From: Protopterus annectens
Taxonomy: Eukaryota > Chordata > Ceratodontiformes > Protopteridae
Assembly (NCBI RefSeq): GCF_019279795.1
Contig: NC_056729.1
Location: forward strand, 1,860,518,352 to 1,860,582,351
Direction of reading: 5' to 3'
DNA length: 64,000 nucleotides
A program made the position numbers and the translations under genes. This document shows positions 1-11,667 of this stretch, one piece after another. Each line of letters starts with the position of its first letter. Positions within the stretch are counted from its first letter, which is position 1. The notes beneath the pieces are model-generated. The model made no database searches, was not told the DNA's origin, and saw only the letters and a list, made by a program, of their open reading frames with translations.

Positions 1-34
1 AAAAGATACTGAACAATTTCTCAGGGATTTATAT

Positions 35-1096
35 ATGCATATACAGGTTGTACCACCAACACAGGAATGTATAATGGTGGCAATGGATGTAGAATCACTC
101 TTTACATCCATACCGAAGGATCAAGGAATTGAGATGATGGGGAGTTATTTACTGCAAGATGGCTCTTATGATCATTGTAAAATAGATCTCTTATGTTCAC
201 TGATGGAAATTGTTCTTGACAATAACATCTTTATGTTTGAACAAAATATCTTTAGACAGAGGGATGGCATGGCTATGGGCACTTCATGCGCCAATAGCTA
301 CGCCAACCTAGTTATGGCCCAGTGGGAAGAAGCACATATTAAAACACAGTTTAGAATGGACAGAGTCGTCTTTTATAGGAGGTTTGTGGATAATCCCTTT
401 CTCCTTTGGGAAGGAGGTAGTGATGTGTTTATTTGTTTCTTAGATGCCCTTAATACCAGTACTGACTTTCTTAGACTATCAGCCAATACTTCAGCTGACT
501 CTATTGAGTTCTTGGATGTAAAGGTTATGAGGAAGACCACTGGTGATTTTACCATGCAAGTGTTTAGGAAGAAATGCTATAGGAACACCTTTGTCCATAG
601 ACAAAGTATGCACCCTAAGCATGTGTTTAAAAATATCATGACAGGACAGGCATTGAGAATATCAAGATTAACAGCAGATTATTCTACTTTTGCTAGTGGG
701 TTAGACGCACTAGAACAAAGATTTATGAACAGGGGCTATGATAGGAAAGAGGTTGGAATGGTAACAACCAATATACCTAGACTAAGGTCACGTGAAGGTA
801 AACCATATTTTTCTGCACCATTCCAGTTCCCTAAGGGAAGAGCAGACAGAAACAATGGTCTGAGGATATCTGCAACTTATGCCAGTAACATCAGGCTATT
901 GCAGGACATCTATTCTAAACATTGGAATATACTTATGTCCAATGAGAGAGTGGGTTCTATAGTGGGGAAGGTTCCCAGTTACACATATAAAAACAAGAAA
1001 TCCCTTAAGAAGATGCTGTGTCATCCTAGATATGATACAGACACCACTACACAATCATCCATAGGCACACATCCATGCAAAGCCTGCAACTACTGA
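35..1096 (+). pseudogene. PLE reverse transcriptase (partial)
   Basis: The open frame of 353 codons matches the second half of a PLE reverse transcriptase. Visible family blocks are DVESLFTSIP (RT motif A region), GMAMGTSCANSYANLVMAQW (motif B region), a motif C region near codon 115 and FLDVKVMR (motif D/E region). The C-terminus carries CKACNY, the start of the Cys-containing linker that precedes the endonuclease in this family. The RT would copy element RNA at a nicked chromosomal site. The true N-terminus lies upstream of the window, so the methionine at 35 is only the first one available. The copy is not expected to be active. The family assignment is firm; the clade (Neptune-like or Penelope/Poseidon) is not. 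Confidence 0.85.
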
Positions 1097-1135
1097 CATT
1101 TAATAGATAGTGGGGCAAGTTTTGTACACCTAGAT

Positions 1136-1423
1136 ATGGGGAAAAGGATGTGTTTTAAAGCCAGTGCCAACTGTAATACAACAAACCTTGTTTACCTAGC
1201 CTATTGTACACTATGCCACTCTTTTTATATTGGAATGCCTACACATAGGTTGCGGGATAGGATGAGAGAACATGTCTATAACATTTCAAGAAAGGCTGAC
1301 AACAATGCCCTATCCAAACACATTATGACTCTAGGCAACTCACATATGTTTAAGTTCATGGTTATAGGGGTGATTAGAGTGGGCAACAGGGGGGGGCACC
1401 AACAGAAACAAGGTAGAGAGTAA
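1136..1423 (+). pseudogene. PLE GIY-YIG endonuclease domain
   Basis: This 95-codon frame carries the PLE endonuclease: NLVYLAYCTLCHSFYIG gives the LVY and YIG halves of the GIY-YIG signature with the C..C pair typical of PLEs, followed by RLRDRMREH (the conserved Arg and the R..EH block) and NNALSKHI. It lies directly downstream of the RT frame with a short gap and would supply the nick that primes reverse transcription. A GLN-type C-terminal block can be seen a little further on, up to about 1525, in a different frame, so this copy is a fossil. Confidence 0.85.
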
Positions 1424-1691
1424 AGAACTTGACTGGATAATAAGGATGAAGGCGAACATGGGGAAGGGTCTAAATGACAAAATCTCTATTAGACCCATTC
1501 TAGTTAATAGATATTTAGTCAGATAATATTACTGTTATGTTTATTTGTGCCTATGTTGGTGCTTTTAGTGGATTTTAAAGTGTTTTTTTTTTGGATTGTT
1601 ATATTTTTAAAATGCTAATTGTCCTTATTTTTTGTTGATTTGTGATTGGCTGTTTTTTATTTAAAAGTACTACAGTTATGCATTTTGTTTG

Positions 1692-1745
1692 CCTGATGAA
1701 GCGGCTTTGGCTGCGAAAGCGCTCAGATATCTGTCTTTAGAATAA
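1692..1745 (+). other. Hammerhead-ribozyme-like core in PLE 1 3' end
   Basis: CTGATGA is followed by a 15-base stretch able to form a GC-rich hairpin, then GAAAGCGCTC. This order (CUGAUGA, stem II, GAAA, very short stem III) is that of the minimal hammerhead motifs known from PLE terminal regions. The same two flanking motifs with a different hairpin between them occur at the 3' end of the second PLE near 3792. Stem I pairing is poor by eye and there is an extra A after CTGATGA, so this may be a decayed ribozyme. Confidence 0.4.
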
Positions 1746-1762
1746 ATACTTTAAACTTTGAG

Positions 1763-2815
1763 ATGTTTATAAAAAGAAGATGCTCAGTAGGGCTCCCAAA
1801 TGACCTAATACAGGAGGTCTCAAATAAAAGGGAGATGGGACATTTTACTCCTATTTTACACACTAACAATGCTGATACTGCAGTAACTTTGGACATATCC
1901 TTCCATAATAAGAACAAAAAACAACAGAACAGAGGCAGTAAGTTCATCACTACCTTTAATACCAACACGAGCAAACTTAAATGGATTTTAATTAAAAACT
2001 GGGCTATCATGAATGGTGGTGGATGAGCTAGAGATAATGTGGGGGAAAAAACTCTTTAGTGTGTAGAAAAGGCACCAATTTTAAAAACATATTTCAAAAC
2101 AAGAACAGTAATAACACAGAGGTTAGCCATAGCATGAGGAAATGTGGTCATTGTAATTACCATAAATATATCAAAACAGGTGGATGATACACCATTCAAT
2201 GTAATAGTTACTACTACCTGCAGACAGGATTTGATTGTGAAACTGCTGGAGTTGTGTATGCAGCGTTATGTTAATCATGTTCAAGTTTTTATTTAGGTAA
2301 AACCAAACATAAATTACAGGAGAGGATCTTTGAGCATGAGTATGACATTACAAGCATGAGTATGACATTACGAGCATGAGTATGGCATTACGAGCATGAG
2401 TATGGTATTACGAGCATGAGTATGGCATTACGAGCATGAGTATGGCATTACGAGCATGAGTATGACATTACGAGCATGAGTATGGCATTATGAGCATGAG
2501 TATGGCATTACGAGCATGAGTATGACATTACGAGCATGAGTATGACATTACCAGCATGAGTATGGCATTAAGAGCATGAGTATGGCATTACGAGCATGAG
2601 TATGACATTACGAGCATGAGTATGACATTAAGAAAAACAAATTGACTAATGCCTTGTTTAAGTATATTTAAGCATAACTTGGTCATGATTTTAAATTTGT
2701 TATTATTGAAAATGTGAATACGAACCCTAGGGGGGACCATGGCCTCTTTACTAGAAAAAAGGGAATTGCATTGACAGCTGTATTTGAATGCCTGTAGCTG
2801 GCCAGGACTGAATGA
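1763..2815 (+). mobile_element. PLE 2, 5'-truncated, coding part
   Basis: A second, different PLE on the same strand directly after PLE 1. The C-terminal part of the RT (KFITTFNTNTSKLKWIL near 1940) is followed by the Cys-containing linker (KCGHCNYHKY near 2140) and by a GIY-YIG domain with VVYAALC, FYLGKTKHKLQERI and FEHEYD (2250-2350). After an internal 20-bp minisatellite the end of the endonuclease resumes, with FKFVIIENV near 2690. Its 3' terminus is found at about 3634-3860, beyond a MITE. Head-to-tail PLE pairs are common because of how these elements integrate, but the two copies here differ in sequence and belong to different subfamilies. Broken copy. Confidence 0.8.
2332..2630 (+). 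repeat. 20-bp minisatellite inside the PLE 2 endonuclease
   Basis: Fifteen consecutive 20-bp units of GAGCATGAGTATGACATTAC with a few substitutions. The first unit is the element's own coding sequence for E-H-E-Y-D-I, the conserved EH block of the GIY-YIG domain. The element's downstream sequence resumes right after the last unit. Because 20 is not a multiple of 3, the array shifts frame at every unit. Confidence 0.95.
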
Positions 2816-2893
2816 ACATTCTTCAATTACCTGTGTTTTAAAACTTAAAGCATAATTGAGGTAATATCATAAAGCAATCTTCATTTATTGTTG

Positions 2894-2898
<5 letters not shown>

Positions 2899-2956
<58 letters not shown>
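2899..2956. repeat. (TA)n microsatellite
   Basis: About 29 TA dinucleotides immediately left of the MITE. A similar TA tract lies immediately right of it, so the MITE probably inserted into one TA array, or the array grew from its TA target site. Confidence 0.95.
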
Positions 2957-2958
<2 letters not shown>

Positions 2959-3175
2959 GATCACTACGAAATACCGAACGCTCAAAATCCCGACGCTTAA
3001 AACACCGAGACCAGATGACTGAAACCCAGCATTACCGGAAGACCAGAAGCACAAAATGCAAAATCTTGATGTTAAGGGATTTTGCATTAGCACTTCTGGT
3101 GTTGCGGTTCAGGTAAGCATGTGAATGCAAGTGTGTTTGTGAGGGATATAGTGTGTTTGTGTGTGTTGTGACTGT

Positions 3176-3177
<2 letters not shown>

Positions 3178-3234
<57 letters not shown>
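3178..3234. repeat. (GT)n microsatellite
   Basis: About 28 GT dinucleotides inside the MITE. They create long His/Thr or Val/Cys frames that are not genes. Confidence 0.95.
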
Positions 3235-3238
<4 letters not shown>

Positions 3239-3394
3239 GACTGTAATGTGTGGGTGTGAGTTTGCCTTGTGTGTTTGTTTGTTTGTGCGAGTTAGAATAA
3301 TAAAGTAGGGGAGTGTGTGAGGGGTGCAGCCCCCCACATGGGGGGTGCAGGGGGGCTTGCCTAGTGTAGGATGCATTGTTTGGTTGTGGAGGGA

Positions 3395-3397
<3 letters not shown>

Positions 3398-3452
<55 letters not shown>
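3398..3452. repeat. (GT)n microsatellite, second array
   Basis: About 27 GT dinucleotides inside the MITE, 165 bp from the first GT array. Confidence 0.95.
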
Positions 3453-3457
<5 letters not shown>

Positions 3458-3584
3458 TTGGTTGTGTAACTGTCGTGATTTTGAATTTCGCAGTTTTAAA
3501 TATTCAGTATTGTGGGGTTTAGGGAATGTGGTCTTGGTTTTTTAAGCGTCGGGATTTTGGGCATTCGGTATTTAGTAGTGATTC

Positions 3585-3585
<1 letters not shown>

Positions 3586-3633
<48 letters not shown>
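3586..3633. repeat. (TA)n microsatellite, right flank of MITE
   Basis: Slightly imperfect TA run that continues the tract found left of the MITE. Confidence 0.9.
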
Positions 3634-3636
<3 letters not shown>

Positions 3637-3860
3637 GGTGGAATAATTTATAGCAATTGAAATTATTAATTTTAACATGGTTTTCTTGCTTTTTTAAAAG
3701 TGTTCCACTTTAAGAAGTCCAGTATGTTATTTTGCATCATGTGACTTGATATAAACTATTTAATTTGTGTTTTCAGTTTGTTTAATTTATCTGAGGAAGT
3801 TTTCAAATTTGAAGATGAAAGCACTCATCTCTTGAATTATTAGAGTGAATTTAGCAGGTT
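3634..3860 (+). mobile_element. 3' terminal piece of PLE 2
   Basis: Non-coding AT-rich tail containing CTGAGGA, a hairpin (TTCAAATTTGAA core) and GAAAGCACTC at about 3790-3832. This is the same arrangement as at the end of PLE 1. The position suggests it is the 3' end of PLE 2, displaced by the MITE insertion. Confidence 0.5.
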
Positions 3861-4839
3861 TCCAACGGTAGCATAGTTTTTTTGTTTGTATGTTTAAGAT
3901 TACCTATAGGTACTAGAGAATGTTTTAAAATTATAATTATTTGTCATAATCTTCTGTTCAAACCAAAGGTAATCTGAAAAGGAGGAAATTTTATTCCTTT
4001 TAATAGTTCTTGAAAAGTCAGAATTTCAGAATTAAAATTTAAATTAAGCCTTACCAAACCTCAGCCAATCTTCACCGTTCACTCTATTAGAAACAGAAGA
4101 TGACAGATATTTAAAATTGTGTTTCCATTTCCTAGGGCAACCCCTAGAAAAAAGACCAAGAAGGAGCTATTTGCTGGGTATCAGGCACCTTAGCCACACT
4201 GCAGTAAAGTATTATACACTCTGTCCTCTAAGACCAACAACAGTTGTTCTCTCTCTCTTGCCTGAACAGGGCAACTTAATTGCTGCAGAGGATGTTCCAA
4301 ATACCTGATCCTAAGCAGCTTCTCAAGGAACAACACCAGTGGGATCAAGGTGGTACCTGATCTGGCCACAGCAGACTCACTTATTGGTGGCTGAGGTACT
4401 GAGGAAGGCGGCTTGACTACTGAAGACTCCCATAAAGTTTCTTGTTGATGGATGAGGATAGAACTGTCACATTTCCTGTATACCTGGCCCTGAAACTCCT
4501 CCCAGATCAAACTGGGTAGGCTCCTCCCCTTAGACTATTAATGTGCTTTGAAATTGCCTTAAAGAGTATGTTCCTCATTGCTGGCTGGTCTGCTTTTGAA
4601 TTACCTGGTAATTACTTGTAGATAGCTGTTTGACTTGTTTCTGGTACCTTTTCACTTGTGACAGACTAAAGTGTGTTTTTACATTAAGAAGGCAGGGAAT
4701 GCAATTCTAGTAGAAGTGGAAAGGTAGCCTGGTGTGAACGAGATGGGAAACACAAAGGGAGGCTTAATGTGAGATTGTTACATCAGCCAGAAGGCTTTTT
4801 AGTAAGTTTAGTCATTTTCCTTGAGTCTGTAAATTCTGC
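3861..4839. other. No gene seen
   Basis: Unique-looking AT-rich sequence. Two short open frames near 4117-4510 on opposite strands show no family features and look like chance. Confidence 0.6.
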
Positions 4840-7800
4840 TGCTCATTGCACAGCAGCATTTAGCAGCGTACAGTATAGATGAAGGCACTAAGGAATTAAA
4901 TTCTCCCTCTAAAGCTTTCCTTGTAACGTTATTCAAAACTCAGTTATCTAAGGAGTAACTAGTCTGTCTGCAGTGTCCTGTATAGATCCAGACACTAAGG
5001 AATTAAATGTGCCCTATAAAGCTGTCCTTGTAACGCTATCCAGTACTCAGATGTTTAAGGAGTAACTAGTCTGTCTGCAGTGTCCTGTATAGATGCAGAC
5101 ACTAAGGAATTAAATTCACCCTATAAAGCTGTCAGTTGTCTAAGGAGTAACTAGTGTGTCTGCAGTGTCCTGTATAGATGCAGACATTAAGGAATTAAAT
5201 TTGCCGTATAAAGCTGTCCTTGTAAGGCTATCCAGTACTCAGTTGTCTAAGGAGTAACTAGTCTGTCTGCAGTGTCCTGTATAGATGCAGACACTAAGGA
5301 ATTAAATTCACCCTATAAAGCTGTCCTTGTAACGCTATCCAGTACTCAGTTGTCTAAGGAGTAACTAGTCTGTCTGCAGTGTCCTGTATAGATGCAGACA
5401 CAAAGGAATTAAATTTGCCCTATAAAGCTGTCCTTGTAACGCTATCCAGTACTCAGTTGTCTAAGCAGTAACTAGTCTGTCTGCAGTGTCCTGTATAGAT
5501 GCAGACACAAAGGAATTAAATTTGCCCTATAAAGCTGTCCTTGTAACGCTATCCAGTACTCAGTTGTCTAAGGAGTAACTAGTCTGTCTGCAGTGTCCTG
5601 TATAGATGCAGACAATAATGAATTAAAATCGCCCTATAAAGCTGTCCTTGTAACGCTATCCAGTACTCAGTTGTCTAAGGAGTAACTAGTCTGTCTGCAG
5701 TGTCCAGTATAGATGCAGACACTAAGGAATTAAATTTGCCCTATAAAGCTGTCCTTGTAACGCTATCCAGTACTCAGTTGTCTAAGGAGTAACTAGTCTG
5801 TCTGCAGTGTCCTGTATAGATGCAGACACTAAGGAATTAAATTTGCCCTATAAAGCTGTCCGTGTAACGCTATCCAATACTCAGTTGTCTAAGGAGTAAC
5901 TAGTCTGTCTGCAGTGTCCAGTATAGATGCAGACACTAAGGAATTAAATTTGCCCTATAAAGCTGTCCTTGTAACGCTATCCAATACTAAGTTGTCTAAG
6001 GAGCAACTAGTCTGTCTGTAGTGTCCTGTATAGATGCAGACACAAAGGAATTAAATTTGCCCTATAAAGCTGTCCTTGTAACGTTATCCAGTACTCAGTT
6101 GTCTAAGGAGTAACTAGTCTGTCTGCAGTGTCCTGTATAGATGCAGACAGAAAGGAATTAAATTCACTCTAAAAAGCTGTCCTTGTAACGCTATCCAGTA
6201 CTCAGTTGTCTAAGGACTAACTAGTCTGTCTGCAGTGTCCTGTATAGATGCAGACACAAAGGAATTAAATTCGCCCTATAACGCTGTCCTTGTAATGTTA
6301 TCCAGTACTCCGTTGTCTAAGCAGTAACTAGTCTGTCTGCAGTGTCCTGTATAGATGCAGACACAAAGGAATTAAATTCGCCCTATAAAGCTGTCCTTGT
6401 AACATTATCCAGTACTCAGTTGTTTAAGGAGTAACTAGTCTGTCTGCAGTGTCCTGTATAGATGCAGACACTAAGGAATTAAATTTGCCCTATAAAGCTG
6501 TCCTTGTAACGCTATTCAGTACTCAGTTGTCTGAGTAACTAGTCTGTCTGCAGTGTCCTGTATAAATGCAGACACAAAGGAATTAAATTCACCCTGTAAA
6601 GTTGTCCTTGTAACGCTATCCAGTACTCAGTTGTCTAAAGAGTAACTAGTCTGTTTGCAGTGTCCTGTATAGATGCAAACACTAAGGAATTAAATTCGTC
6701 CTATAAAGCTGTCCCTGTAAGGCTATCCAGTACTCAGTTGTCTAAGGAGTAACTAGTTTGTCTGCAGTGTCATGTATAGATGCAGACACTAAGGAATTAA
6801 ATTTGCCCTATAAAGCTGTCCATGTAAAGCTATTCAGTACTCAGTTGTCTAAGGAGTAGCTAGTCTGTCTGCAGTGTCCTGTATAGATGCAGATACTAAG
6901 GAATTAAAATCGCCCTATAAAGCTGTCCTTGTAATGCTATCCAGTACTCAGTTGTCTAAGGAGTAACTAGTCTGTCTGCAGTGTCCTGTATAGCTGCAGA
7001 CACTAAGGAATTAAATTCGCCCTATAAAGCTGTCCTTGTAATGCTATCCAGTACTCAGTTGTCTAAGGAGTAACTAGTCTGCAGTGTCCTGTACAGATGC
7101 AGACACTAAGGAATTAAATTCGCCCTATAAAGCTGCCCTTTGTAACGCTATCCAGTACTCAGTTGTCTAAGGAGTAACTAGTCTGTCTACAGTGTCCTGT
7201 ATAGATGCAGACACAAAGGAATTAAATTTGCCCTATAAAGCTGTCCTTGTAACGCTATCCAGTACTCAGTTGTCTAAGGAGTAACTAGTCTATCTGCAGT
7301 GTCCTGTATAGATGCAGACAGTAAGGAATTAAAATCGCCCTATAAAGCTGTCCTTGTAATGCTATCCAGTACTCAGTTGTCTAAGGAGTAACTAGTCTGT
7401 CTGCAGTGTCCTGTATAGCTGCAGACACTAAGGAATTAAATTCGCCCTATAAAGCTGTCCTTGTAATGCTATCCAGTACTCAGTTGTCTAAGGAGTAACT
7501 AGTCTGCAGTGTCCTGTACAGATGCAGACACTAAGGAATTAAATTCGCCCTATAAAGCTGCCCTTTGTAACGCTATCCAGTACTCAGTTGTCTAAGGAGT
7601 AACTAGTCTGTCTACAGTGTCCTGTATAGATGCAGACACAAAGGAATTAAATTTGCCCTATAAAGCTGTCCTTGTAACGCTATCCAGTACTCAGTTGTCT
7701 AAGGAGTAACTAGTCTATCTGCAGTGTCCTGTATAGATGCAGACAGTAAGGAATTAAATTAGCCCTATAAAGCTGTCCTTGTAATGCTATCCAGTACTCA

Positions 7801-10800
7801 GTTGTCTAAGGAGTAACTAGTCTGTCTGCAGTGTCCTGTATAGATGCAGACACTAAGGAATTAAATTTGCCGTATAAAGCTGTCCGTGTAACGCTATACA
7901 GTACTCAGTTGTCTAAGGAGTAACTAGTCTGTCTGCAGTGTCCTGTATAGATGCAGACACAAAGGAATTAAATTCGCCCTATAAAGTTGTCCTTGTAACG
8001 CTATCCAGTACTCAGTTGTCTAAAGAATAACTAGTCTGTCTGCAGTGTCCTGTATAGATGCAAAGACTAAGGAATTAAATTCGTCCTATAAAGCTGTCCT
8101 TGTAAGGCTATCCAGTACTCAGTTGTCTAAGGAGTAACTAGTCTGTCTGCAGAGTCATGTATAGATGCAGACACTAAGGAATTAAATTTGCCCTATAAAG
8201 CTGTCCATGTAAAGCTATTCAGTACTCAGTTGTCTAAGGAGTAACTAGTCTGTCTGCAGTGTCCTGTATAGATGCAGACACTAAGGAATTAAATTTGCCC
8301 TATAAAGCTGTCCTTGTAATGCTATCCAGTACTCAGTTGTCTAAGGAGTAACTAGTCTGCAGTGTCCTGTACAGATGCAGACACTAAGGAATTAAATTCG
8401 CCCTATAAAGCTGCCCTTTGTAACGCTATCCAGTACTCAGTTGTCTAAGGAGTAACTAGTCTGTCTACAGTGTCCTATATAGATGCAGACACAAAGGAAT
8501 TAAATTTGCCCTATAAAGCTGTCCTTGTAACACTATCCAGTAGTCAGTTGTCTAAGGAGTAACTAGTCTATCTGCAGTGTCCTGTATAGATGCAGACACT
8601 AAGGAATTAAATTAGCCCTATAAAGCTGTCCTTGTAATGCTATCCAGTACTCAGTTGTCTAAGGAGTAACTAGTCTGTCTGCAGTGTCCTGTATAGATGC
8701 AGACACTAAGGAATTAAATTCGCCCTATAAAGCTGTCCGTGTAACGCTACCCAGTACTCAGTTGTCTAAGGAGTAACTAGTCTGTCTGTAGTGTCCTGTA
8801 TAGATGCAGACACAAAGGAATTAAATTTGCCCTATAAAGCTGTCCTTGTAAAGCTATCCAGTACTCAGTTGTCTAAGGAGTAACTAGTTTTCTGCAGTGT
8901 CCTGTATAGATGCAGACAGAAAGGAATTAAATTTGCCCTAAAAAGCTGTCCTTGTAACGCTATCCAGTACTCAGTTGTCTAAGGAGTAACTAGTCTGTCT
9001 GCAGTGTCCTGTATAGATGCAGACGCAAAGGAAATAAATTTGTCCTATAAAGCTGTCCTTGTAACGCTATCCAGTACTCAGTTGTCTAAGCAGTAACTAG
9101 TCTGCAGTGTCCTGTATAGATGCAGACACAAAGGAATTAAAATCACCCAATAAAGCTGTCCTTGTAACGTTATCCAGTACTCAGTTGTCTAAGGAGTAAC
9201 TAGTCTGTCTGCAGTGTCCTGTATAGATGCAGACACTAAGGAATTAAATTCTCCCTATAAAGCTGTCCTTGTAATGCTATCCAGTGCTCAGTTGTCTAAG
9301 GAGTAACTAGTCTGTCTGCAGTGTCCTGTATAGATGCAGACACTAAGGAATTAAAATTGCCCTATAAAGCTGTCCTTGTAATGCTATCCAGTACTCAGTT
9401 GTCTAAGGAGTAACTAGTCTGTCTGCAGTGTCCTGTACAGATGCAGACACTAAGGAATTAAATTCACCTTATAAAGCTGTCCTTGTAACGCTATCCAGTA
9501 CTCAGTTGTCTAAGGAGTAACTAGTCTGTCTGCAGTGTCCTGTATAGATGCAGACACAAAGGAATTAAATTTGCCTTCTAAAGCTGTCCTTGTAACGTTA
9601 TCCAGTACTCAGTTGTCTAAGGAGTAACTAGTCTGTCTGCAGTGTCCTGTATAGATGCAGACACTAAGGAATTAAATTCGCCCTATAAAGCTGTCTGTGT
9701 AACGCTATCCAGTACTCAGTTGTCTAAGGAGTAACTAGTCTGTCTGCAGTGTCCTGTATAGATGCAGACACAAAGGAATTAAATTTGCCCTATAAAGCTG
9801 TCCTTGTAATGCTATCCATTACTCAGTTGTCTAAGGAGTAACTAGTCTGTCTGCTGTGTCCTGTATAGATGCAGACACTAAGGAATTAAATTTGCCCTAT
9901 AAAGTTTTCTGTGTAATGCTATTCTGTACTCAGTTGTCTAAGGAGTAACTAGTCTGTCTGCAGTGTCCTGTATAGATGCAAACACTAAGGAATTAAAATC
10001 GCCCTAAAAAGCTGTCCTTGTAACGCTATTCAGTACTCAGTTGTCTAAGGAGTAACTAGTCTGTCTGCAGTGTCCTGTATAGATGCAGACACTAAGGAAT
10101 TAAATTTGCCCTATAAAGCTGTCCTTGTAATGCTATCCAGTACTAAGTTGTCTAAGGAGTAACTAGTCTGTCTGCAGTGTCCTGTATAGATGCAGACACT
10201 AAGGAATTAAATTCGCCCTATAAAGCTGTCCTTGTAATGCTATCCAGTACTCAGTTGTCTAAGGAGTAACTAGTCTGTCTGCAGTGTCCTGTATAGATGG
10301 GGACACTAAGGAATTAAATTCACCTTATAAAGCTGTCCTTGTAACGCTATCCAGTACTCAGTTATCTAAGGAGTAACTAGTCTGTCTGCAGTGTCCTGTA
10401 TAGATGCAGACACAAAGGAATTAAATTCGCCCTACAAAGCTGTCCTTGTAACGTTATCCGGTATTCAGTTGTCTAAGGAGTAACTAGTCTGTCTGCAGTG
10501 TCCTGTGTAGATGCAGACACAAAGGAATTAAATGTGCCATATAAAGCTGTCCTTGTAATGCTATCCAGTACTCAGTTGTCTAAGCAGTAACTAGTCTGTC
10601 TGCAGTGTCCTGTATAGATGCAGACACTAAGGAATTAAATTTGCCATATAAAGCTGTCCTTGTAATGCTATCCAGTACTCAGTTGTCTAAGGAGTAACTA
10701 GTCTGCCTGCAGTGTCCTGTGTAGATGCAGACACTAAGGAATTAAATTCACCTTATAAAGCTGTCCTTGTAACACTATCCAGTACTCAGTTATCTAAGGA

Positions 10801-11667
10801 GTAACTAGTCTGTCTGCAGTGTCCTGTATAGATGCAGACACAAAGGAATTAAATTCGCCCTACAAAGCTGTCCTTGTAACGTTATCCGGTATTCAGTTGT
10901 CTAAGGAGTAACTAGTCTGTCTGCAGTGTCCTGTATAGATGCAGACACTAAGGAATTAAATTCGCCCTATAAAGCTGTCCTTGTAATGCTATCCAGTACT
11001 CAGTTGTCTAAGGAGTAACTAGTCTGTCTGCAGTGTCCTGCATAGATGCAGACACTAAGGAATTAAATTCGCCCTATAAAGCTGTCCTTGTAACAATATC
11101 CAATACTCAGTTGTCTAAGGAGTAACTAGTCTGTCTGCAGTGTCCTGTATAGATGCAGACACTAAGGAATTAAATTCGCCCTATAAAGCTGTCCTTGTAA
11201 TGCTATCCAGTACTCAGTTGTCTAAGGAGTAACTAGTCTGTCTGCAGTGTCCTGCATAGATGCAGACACTAAGGAATTAAATTTGCCCTATAAAGCTGTC
11301 CGTGTAATGCTATCCAGTACTCAGTTGTCTAAGGAGTAACTAGTCTGTCTGCAGTGTCCTGTGTAGATGCAGACACTAAGGAATTAAATTCACCCTGCAA
11401 AGCTGTCCATGTAATGCTAGCCAGTACTCAGTTGTCTAAGGAGTAACTAGTCTGCCTGCAGTGTCCTGTATAGATGCAGACACAAAGGAATTAAATTCGC
11501 CCTATAAAGCTGTCCTTGTAACGCTATCCAGTACTCAGTTGTCTAAGGAGTAACTAGTCTGTCTGCAGTGTCCTGTATAGATGCAGACACTAAGGAATTA
11601 AATTTGCCCTATAAAGCTGTCCTTGTAATGCTATCCAGTACTCAGTTGTCTAAGGAGTAACTAGTCT
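4840..11667. repeat. 107-bp satellite array, about 64 units
   Basis: Tandem units of 107 bp (one spans 5341-5447) containing GTAACTAGTCTGTCTGCAGT, GAATTAAATT, TATAAAGCTGTCC and AGTACTCAGTTGTCTAAGGA. Units differ mostly by single bases (for example CGCTATCC/TGCTATCC, ACACTAAGG/ACACAAAGG) and a few lack 4 bp. Each unit contains an inverted repeat TGTCTGC/GCAGACA around a 16-bp loop. The first two units are the most diverged, as is usual for array edges. No frame runs through it. Confidence 0.97.
6911..8430. repeat. Four-unit higher-order repeats inside the satellite
   Basis: Shared private variants recur at fixed distances. TATAGCTGCAGAC appears at about 6989 and 7414, and GTACAGATGC at 7091, 7516 and 8369. 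The spacings of 425 and 853 bp are close to 4 and 8 units. A second set is seen at about 10431 and 10859 (CCTACAAAGC with CCGGTATTCAG), 428 bp apart. This shows block duplication of four-unit segments. Confidence 0.8.

Larger units (their letters stand above)
1..1760 (+). mobile_element. Penelope-like element (PLE) 1, 5' end outside window
   Basis: A Penelope-like retroelement on the plus strand, entering from the left edge. It has a PLE-type reverse transcriptase, a Cys-containing linker, a GIY-YIG endonuclease and a 3' non-coding tail that ends around 1690-1760 with a hammerhead-like core and an AATAAA-containing stretch. PLEs are neither LTR nor LINE elements; they copy RNA by target-primed synthesis, using the GIY-YIG domain to nick DNA. 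The reading frame is broken in a few places, so this copy is a fossil. The right boundary is inferred from the start of a different PLE copy at about 1763. Confidence 0.85.
2957..3585. mobile_element. Non-autonomous DNA transposon (MITE) with long terminal inverted repeats
   Basis: The left end (GATCACTACGAAATACCGAA...) is the imperfect reverse complement of the right end (...TTCGGTATTTAGTAGTGATTC), and the match runs at least 55 bp inward through AAAATCCCGACGCTTAAAA. No transposase frame is present. Inside are a hairpin at 3040-3104 (ACCAGAAG...CTTCTGGT with TGCAAAATC/GATTTTGCA) and two GT arrays. It is flanked on both sides by TA tracts, consistent with a TA target. The superfamily is not assigned; TA targeting would suit Tc1/mariner-like or similar transposases. 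Confidence 0.75.

Noticed and set aside
2881-3545. Open frames with long Ile/Tyr, His/Thr or Val/Cys runs
   Set aside because: Translated TA and GT microsatellites.
4840-11667. CRISPR-like array
   Set aside because: Units are contiguous 107-bp copies with no variable spacers, in a eukaryotic repeat setting.
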